Assembly: GCF_033958435.1 (NCBI RefSeq)
Contig: NC_134150.1
Coordinates: 35,273,501-35,337,500 of the forward strand
Reading direction: 5' to 3'
DNA length: 64,000 nucleotides
Origin: Carettochelys insculpta
Taxonomy: Eukaryota > Chordata > Testudines > Carettochelyidae
The position numbers were made by a program, and so were the translations under genes. This document shows, in pieces, positions 57,700 to 64,000 of this stretch; the stretch's first letter is position 1, and the number at the start of each line of letters is the position of its first letter. The notes under the pieces are model-generated. The model was not told the DNA's origin. It made no database searches and worked only from the letters and a program-made list of their open reading frames with translations.

Positions 57700-57920
57700 A
57701 CTGCTGCCCCTGACAGGAGCAGTTCCCTGTGAGGGGCAGCAGCCTGACTCGTCACCCCTGACAGGAGTGATTTTCTGCTCCTGTCAAGGGTGGCAGCTGC
57801 GAATGAGGCTGCAGTTCCTGACAGGAGCAGGGAAAAAATGCTTCTGTCAGGGATGGCAGCCTGACTCATAGCTGCTGCCCCTGACAGGAGCGGTTTCCTC
57901 TCAGGAGCAGCAGCTGAGGA
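57700..57920. repeat. GC-rich tandem hairpin repeat (four units)
   Basis: The word CCTGACAGGAG recurs at 57709, 57758, 57817 and 57880, a spacing of 49-63 bp. Units two and three hold a near complement (CTCCTGTCAAGG, CTTCTGTCAGGG) and form hairpins of about 35 nt; units one and four pair more weakly. 'GCAGCCTGACTC' separates them. It lies inside the GC-rich interior (57690-58140) of an unrecognised older repeat. Confidence 0.65.
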
Positions 57921-58789
57921 GCACAGACAGAGGCTTGCTACATGTCTGGGAGAACAGGCACTGCAATCAGCTGTCAAAACCGTGGCCCCGCCAGTGGGCG
58001 CACAGCTGCTTGCGGTGCGGTTACTCAGAAACCGCTGGGCCAGCAGCTGTGTGCCCCCCAGCTGGGAGAAGCCTGGGGCCACATGGCTGCCCCCTTCACC
58101 CAGCTGCCCCCTCACTCACCCCCTCCCCCAATTTACATCAAATTTGATTTACGCAGAGGTTGCCCATAATGCAGCCTGCGTGCTAATCGAGGCATTACTG
58201 CATTTTCTCTCTGAGAGTTATTTGGGAGGAAGTCAGAGGCCCAGTGAGAGTAATTTTCAAAAGGTAACTGCAGATTGAGTATGAATTACAAATTGTGACT
58301 AAATGGCCACATCTAGCAGGTGTTTGGCTTTGTCTGTCTCAGAGAGAGATTTAGTGGTTAGAGTACAGTATTCCCAAGATTAATGTTTGTGGCCTGGATG
58401 TATTCTGGTTAAACTTTTTGTGCCTGAGTTTACTCACCAGCTAAGGCCTGCTGTGAGGTTTAATTAATATTTAAGAGTCTGGCATTTCTCTAATGAAAGA
58501 GTCTGTCTCAGCGTGTAGTGTTTTTCTTGCGTTAACACCAGTCATGCTTCCAGACAGGCCCATCCCCAAGGTCTACTACATTTGAAGGCATGCCATCCTA
58601 TATGGAAATGGTGGAAAACCAAATCTGCTCTGCTAAAGAATTCCTTCTTTAGGCTTTCTTTCTGAAGCACATAATGGAGTTAGCTCGGTGTTGTACTTGC
58701 CTGAGTGTCTGTAAAACTGACAGTACCAAGAGTTGTGCTCACAGTCCACCAAAGTCTTCTGGGTCTGGCAGCTCACAGAGTACTGTAGC

Positions 58790-58900
58790 TGCAACTGGTT
58801 TTTATCTGGTCTTACGCTGATTGTACACCAGTGTAATTCCTCTGACTTTAGGGGAGTTCCTCCTAATTTACACCTGTGTGACAAACAGAGGGCAGGATTA
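58790..58900. repeat. Ancient amniote repeat, partly self-complementary
   Basis: 'gtacaccagtgtaattcctc' and 'cctaatttacacctgtgtg' are near complements around 'tgactttaggggag'. This is a repeat common in sauropsid genomes, whose name I cannot give. It is diverged. Confidence 0.4.
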
Positions 58901-60161
58901 GACCTGATGCCTTGTAAAATCACTGGGCTTCTGTTGCAGAACACCATAGCTTACACAAGATTCACTTTGTATGTCAAGTACTAAAGATAACCAAGAGGAT
59001 AATAAACAAGTTGGATTTATTTGGAGAGGTAGCTGGGATTCTCAGTCCCAGAGAAAACTGAGTCGAGGTTTTCTGCCTGCACAGTGTCCCATTATGAGCT
59101 TAACTGATGTCCTTTCTCATGCTGACATCTTACACCACTTTCTTTCACTGTTTCTTGACAGGGACATTCTGGGGAAAAAGAAATCTGTAAACCATATCCC
59201 TAAACTCTAGTTGGCCATAATATTTGAGACCTTTTGCCTACTAGGAGGAGCTGCTCAGAACACGATCTGCCAACTGATTATACTATTATGAAAAAGCAGG
59301 CTGTTCTCTGGAGTAATTGAACCAAAAGTGTAGCCTTTTGTCATTTTTCTCACAATGAGTTATACATGTCATGTAAAGGATATGTGCCTTCAGTGGGAAT
59401 CACACCCAAGCGTCCCACATGGTAGGGTGGAAGAGAGACCACTTGTGTATGGGACTCGCCTAGCTCACAGTGCTCTTGGGTCATTCATTTTTGTGCCTTA
59501 AGACTCCGTGGGGTGGGGGTGGGGGTGTTTCTTGCTTTAAAGAATTAGAAACCACCAGGTTTTCTGGTGAGCTGAAATCATCATACTCTTGGCTGTGTTT
59601 ATTTGCCTCTCTTGTGAATTTGATCATTTTGAGTGTCGCAAAATAGAATTTTATCAGCTCCTTATATTGTCACTTTGTATGTTTGTATTTGTACTTCACA
59701 TATTGACAGTATTTAGTGGACTGGCTTTTAACTGTATGTTAAACTGCACATCTTAAAGATTGTGGAAAATCTGTTTTATATAACATGAATTGACTTGGTT
59801 CTACTAGGGTTGGCTGCTAGGGCCTGTGGATGCCACACTCATCTATATTTTCTTCTCTCTGGAACAGAATCTTTTTCGCCCTGTGTAACTGTTGGGTGGG
59901 TTCCCATGTGTTTATTGTCTGTTAATGGAGTGTGATATTTAGTGCTATCAGTATATCATGCATATCTGAGAACATTACACTCTGCTCTGCTCTGCTCTGA
60001 GGAGACATCATAATCTTGTGCCAAGTTTGAAATAAAGTTGGAGTCCCTTGTCTCCTAGTTTTTTAAAACCAAATCTAAAAGGTGCTTGAAAGAGCTAAAA
60101 TCTCTCTCACTCACTCTCTTCTTTAGATCTTCTACAGTGTTTGTCTCATATTAAGATCTTA

Positions 60162-60433
60162 ACTTGCGAGTAGCGGTTCTGCAGGAGCTCCTGGACTTCT
60201 TACATCTACAAAGCTAGAGTTTTAGTATTTAGGACAGAGACCTGGGCATTAGGGTTCTTGGGTTCTATTCCTAGTTCAGCCATAGACTCGTCAAATCACT
60301 TGCGAGTAGCGGTTCTGCAGGAGCTCCTGGACTTCTTACATCTACAAAGCTAGAGTTTTAGTATTTTGGACAGAGACCTGGGCATTAGGGTTCTTGGGTT
60401 CTATTCCTAGTTCAGCCATAGACTCGTCAAATC
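60162..60433. repeat. 136-bp tandem duplication, two copies, one mismatch
   Basis: Copy 1 (60162-60297) and copy 2 (60298-60433) both start ACTTGCGAGTAGCGGTTCTG and end 'actcgtcaaatc'. I see one difference, an A at 60231 against a T in the second copy (about 60367). The unit includes a piece of MIR-like SINE ('cctgggcattagggttcttg', 'ttctattcctagttcagcca'). Such high identity means a very recent event or an assembly artefact. Confidence 0.95.
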
Positions 60434-61729
60434 ACTTACATTCTCTTTTCGTTTGACTTACCTGTAACTGATTATAAAATGCCTGTAGTAATACTCTTTG
60501 CACAGCTTGTGGGTGGAGCCTAATTAATGAATATTGCAGATCCTTTGATGAAAAGGCACAGAGTACTATTCTTACAAAACCTACCTTCCTTGCTTTTTCC
60601 TATTGACCAATCTGTTCCAGCAATTCCCACCTTGTGGGCAGATTGTGGGAATTGGCTTTCCAGGAAAAGACACTTAACATTTGAAGCCAGTCATTCCCAT
60701 CACATGAACATCCTCCTCTCCTCTGGAAGGCCCCTCAGATAAAATGAATTATCTCTACAGACATTAAAGATGGCAATAAGATGAATCAAGTAGCAGGAGA
60801 CACGTTGCCGGTGTTTTACAGAGGGAGATATTTCCACTTGTGAATTCTTTCCAGTGGATCAGCCTAAATAGATCTCTCGCTATCTATCCTCTTCTGCCAA
60901 CCTCGCCTACCCTGTCCAAACACACAAGCAACACTGCTGAAGTATTTTCAAAAGAAAATGTCTGTGGAAAATGACAATGCTATTTTCTCCCTTTCATGAT
61001 CTAAATCATCCCCTTGGTCGTTGTCTGGTTTAAAATGGCACCATTTCTATGTGCCTTGTTTTGTGCCTAATTTCTTTGGGCATACTTTGCTCTCTGGAGC
61101 AGATTTTGCCCTTTTATTCCATTGATTGCACGCCACTGTGTTGTATAATGGAGCGGCTGCCTCTGAGTGGCAGAAGAAAAAAGGTTCTAATGAGTCTTAT
61201 GAGTGCTTACAAATGGTGCCAAGTGAATTTCACAAAAATCTCAAATTAACTATATGTAATTATTTAATGAATCAGGCCATAAAATTGCAGTTGGAACCTG
61301 TAGGACAAATACAAAGGCAGGTTTGCAATCTGGCTCATCCCTACCCCTTCTATTATAAAAGGTCTGATTTGAAGTTCAGAGTTGAGATGTAAATATAATA
61401 GCTTGGTAACTGCAGGTCAAAGTTAGATGATGATATTACCGAGCAATTAATTGTGAGAACATCTTGTAAACAACAACATCTTTAATGGGACATGGAGGAG
61501 GCCTCTGGATGCCAAGCCTCAGCATTTCATTGTAAATATCTGATTTATTTTCCATGTCAGAGAACATGTTGTAAATGAAAAGGGAAAATGTCACCCTAGA
61601 TCATTAGAGTGCTTCAATAAATCAGAGAAGTTGCCGCTGCTTACAGTAAATGACTTCTGACTCATTGAGCCAAATGCTGACAGTCTGTATTAAATGCATT
61701 TGGTGCTAATAACAATGTTCCTCTCATAG

Positions 61730-61795
61730 GTCAGACTATGATGACTGGAGACCAGCCCTGGCCAGCTTGCTTCAACCTATCCCATTTCCCAAGGA
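61730..61795 (+). CDS. CMIP: CMIP exon, 66 bp
   Basis: It completes Leu (CT/G), then encodes SDYDDWRPALASLLQPI and PFPK, and ends with GA of a split Glu. The acceptor is CTCATAG/GTC and the donor AAGGA/GTAAGT, phase 2 on both sides. It corresponds to about residues 463-485. Ala in RPALAS differs from the Ser that I recall in human. Confidence 0.96.
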
Positions 61796-62855
61796 GTAAG
61801 TTCATGGCACCTGATTGTTGATTGAAAACCCTATTGGTGGGTTGTTTATTATGGTGAAATCTTTACCATCTTTTAAACCTTGTTGGACATGAGAACTTTG
61901 TATTTTGAAGAAGTCCAATGGAACTTGTGCCATATGGCCACAGAAAGAGAAGCTTGACTTTTTCCTGGCCTTGTGTCCCTCGCCCCTTTTTTCCAAGGTG
62001 ATCCTGGAGAGGAATGAATAATTTGGTACACTAGGGGGAAGTTGTAGTGGGGGAGGAAGAAACTCATGACTTACTGTCAAGGATGTTTCATCAGTGTGAT
62101 CAAGACTTAGATTGTTTGTGTCATGGTGTTTTGATAGAAGAAGCTGCTTTGCCACCTAAGGAGCAGCCAAGTTCCCTCAGAAACTTATTAAGAAGCACTA
62201 GTGTTTATAAAACGCAAGTCTCCAAGGGTGAAGATTATAGCCCACAATTGTGCAATTTGCTAGTTTATCGTGTTCCCCAGTGACCCAATGCCTTGAAGCA
62301 ACGAGATTCAGCTCTTTTGGCCTATAGCATGGCTTGGGAAATAGGAAACAGTGCCATCATTTGCCTGAGTCACTCTTCTTGAGGCTCTCAGGGGAGAGTG
62401 TAACTCAGTACCATGATGCAATGCACTTTTCAGAATGACCATTAATTGCTTTACTGATGTCTGACACTAATTAGTTATGAACAGGCCTTGCAGTGCAATT
62501 AAAGATCACACCTGGGTCTTTAAGGTAGCTAAAATTCTGTTTACAAATCTAACTTCAGTGGCCAAATCATACAGTCACTCCCTTTTGGCTGACATGAGCC
62601 TCCTGTTGAAGTTAATGGGAATTTTATCTAAATAAAGACAGGGTTAAAAAAAGACTGGATTTGTCCTTGTGCTGTTTGTTTTTTGTAGCTGTTAAGTGAA
62701 GGGGGTGGGGGCTTCATCTCTCTCTGTTCCAGAAATATTGTCACTTTTATGTTACATGGGCTGCAGTTGCTTTGCACATTTATGGAATGTGTTGGGTGTA
62801 AGAATTGCAAAAATAAAGAAATTAAATCTTCATACCTTTCTGTTTTTGATTTCAG
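61796..62855 (+). other. CMIP intron, no feature recognised
   Basis: This is unique AT-rich intron. The minus-strand frame at 61802-62155 matches no protein that I know and is likely chance. Confidence 0.7.
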
Positions 62856-62882
62856 GGCTCTAGCACATGAGAAATTCACAAA
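62856..62882 (+). CDS. CMIP: CMIP microexon, 27 bp
   Basis: The acceptor GATTTCAG/GGC and the donor CAAA/GTAAGT frame a 27-bp exon. It completes Glu (GA/G), encodes ALAHEKFT, and leaves AA of a split Lys. Phase 2 on both sides, so skipping it would remove nine residues without changing the frame. It corresponds to about residues 485-494. Confidence 0.95.
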
Positions 62883-63886
62883 GTAAGTGTTTCTTTAAAA
62901 TGCCTTTCCATAATACCCTAAACCCATCCTTGCTAGTGCTGATGGGTCATTTATTTTCTTGTCTCCAGTATTTTTGGAAGAGAGGGTCTGAGTGTGTGTG
63001 CTGTTCACAATAGTTATGTGATTTCCTTTGTTTATTGTGGCAGCAAAAGTCCAAGGACTGAAGACATTTGATACACACAGAATTTGCATTGTCGCTGTAT
63101 ATCATTGAAAGCTTTGTGAGCCTGTTTTAAATAGGCACCATCACTTTTAGACCACCTACTTGTTGTGAACGCTGTTCCATTTATTTGTCTCTAAACTGTG
63201 CAAGTATCAGAGAGGTAGCCATGATAGTCTCTAGTTTCGAGAACAACAAGAAGTCTTGTGGCACCTTATAGGCTAACAGATATTTTGTAGCATAAGCTTT
63301 CATGGGCAAAGACCCGCTTCATCAGATGCATGAGTGGGGGCGGGGGGTGGTTTCAGAGGGGTATTTAAAGAGTGGGGTCCCAGTAAGAGGGAGGGCCAGA
63401 GCTGACAAGGTCTATTCAGCAAGGTGGAAATGACCTAGTATTAACAGTACTTATCAAAAGAGGAAAAAACAAGTCAGATCAGACAGGGGGATGTGAGCCT
63501 TTGTCAGACTCCCCATTAGACTCTGACAAAGGCTCACATCCCCCTGTCTGATCTGACTTGTTTTTAGCTCTTTTGATAAGTACTGTTGATACTGGGCCAT
63601 TTCCACCTTGCTGAATAGACCTTGTCAGCTGTGGCCCTCCCTCTTACTGGGGCCCCACTCTTTAAATACCCCTCTGAAACCACCCCCACACTCATGCATC
63701 TGATGACATGGGTCTTTGCCCATGAAAGCTTATGCTCCAAAATATCTGTTAGTCTATAAGGTGCCACAAGACTTCTTGTTGTTCTCTAAACTGTGCAAAT
63801 ACATAAATAATGTAACCTACAAGAAGTGTGATTCATGTGTGAATTCTGCAACCAGTCAACCGTTGGCTTTCATCTTTCTTTTTAAG
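62883..63886 (+). other. CMIP intron with a large palindrome
   Basis: The intron is about 1 kb, and more than half of it is the palindromic insertion at 63204-63782. The remaining 300 bp on the left and 100 bp on the right are unique. Confidence 0.85.
63204..63782. mobile_element. Palindromic (fold-back) insertion with 16-bp target duplication
   Basis: The left arm 63241-63508 starts GAACAACAAGAAGTCTTGTG; the right arm 63522-63784 ends with its exact complement. The arms pair over about 265 bp with few mismatches around a 13-nt loop (63509-63521). A 37-bp stretch with the family's 5' words 'gaggtagccatgatagtctc' precedes the left arm only. TCTCTAAACTGTGCAA occurs at 63188-63203 and 63783-63798, a perfect 16-bp target duplication. 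The arms contain the GTTAGTCT interspersed family plus additional sequence ('caagtcagatcagacagggg'). It carries no coding capacity. Confidence 0.9.
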
Positions 63887-63935
63887 GGAGCTGAAATATG
63901 TGATTCAAAGATTTGCAGAAGACCCAAGGCAAGAA
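63887..63935 (+). CDS. CMIP: CMIP exon, 49 bp
   Basis: It completes Lys (AA/G) and encodes ELKYVIQRFAEDPRQE. The acceptor is TTTTTAAG/GGA and the donor GAA/GTGAGT, so it enters in phase 2 and leaves in phase 0. It corresponds to about residues 494-510. It lies 102 bp after the fold-back insertion. The next CMIP residues (about VHSCLL) are outside the window. Confidence 0.95.
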
Positions 63936-64000
63936 GTGAGTCTCTTTTTTCCAGATAAACAGAGTAATAGTCAAGGGGGTTGTGAGTGCACCTTTCAGAA
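63936..64000 (+). other. Start of the next CMIP intron
   Basis: Only 65 bp after the GTGAGT donor are in the window, and nothing is recognisable in them. Confidence 0.9.

Noticed and set aside
61802..62155. Minus-strand frame of 117 codons
   Set aside because: It is in a CMIP intron, without a recognisable domain or splice sites.

Overview
This is a vertebrate intron-and-exon window that holds one protein-coding gene, the central part of CMIP (c-Maf-inducing protein), read on the + strand. Eleven consecutive coding exons could be placed exactly by their splice sites and by their match to the conserved CMIP protein: 7308-7358, 38792-38953, 40832-40873, 44150-44212, 45179-45259, 47582-47685, 48161-48265, 49479-49832, 61730-61795, 62856-62882 and 63887-63935. 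Together they give 1,104 coding bases (368 codons) with a continuous reading frame. The first exons lie upstream of the window (the part encoding most of the PH domain), and the 3' exons lie downstream (the leucine-rich-repeat end). I see no other host gene on either strand. The repeats suggest a non-avian reptile, most likely a turtle: a DIRS-type tyrosine-recombinase retrotransposon, many small hAT elements, a CR1-like LINE, MIR-like SINEs, and an interspersed repeat I associate with turtles and crocodilians. The species call is an inference. Layout: 1-7307 is intron with one clear hAT element (2072-2917) and repeat fragments. The 31 kb intron 7359-38791 is the main repeat reservoir. It holds at least five more hAT-like elements, four with 8-bp target duplications matching at 7 or 8 of 8 positions. 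It also holds a tandem array of tRNA-like SINE heads (10215-10605), a small MITE (19813-20016), and a ~6 kb DIRS-like retrotransposon (28872-34858). The DIRS copy keeps its inverted terminal repeats and internal complementary region, but its gag, RT/RNase H and recombinase genes are broken by frameshifts and two in-frame TAG stops. The seven exons between 40.8 and 49.8 kb are closely spaced. The 12 kb intron 49833-61729 holds an antisense CR1-like remnant, a MITE, a GC-rich hairpin-forming tandem repeat, and a very recent 136-bp tandem duplication (60162-60433). Just before the last exon lies a large near-perfect palindrome (63241-63784). It is flanked by a 16-bp target duplication and sits about 100 bp from the splice acceptor. 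How the parts relate: the transposons are passengers in CMIP introns. The structures most likely to matter to the host are the palindrome next to the last exon, because it can form a long hairpin in pre-mRNA, and the sense-oriented DIRS copy in the largest intron.
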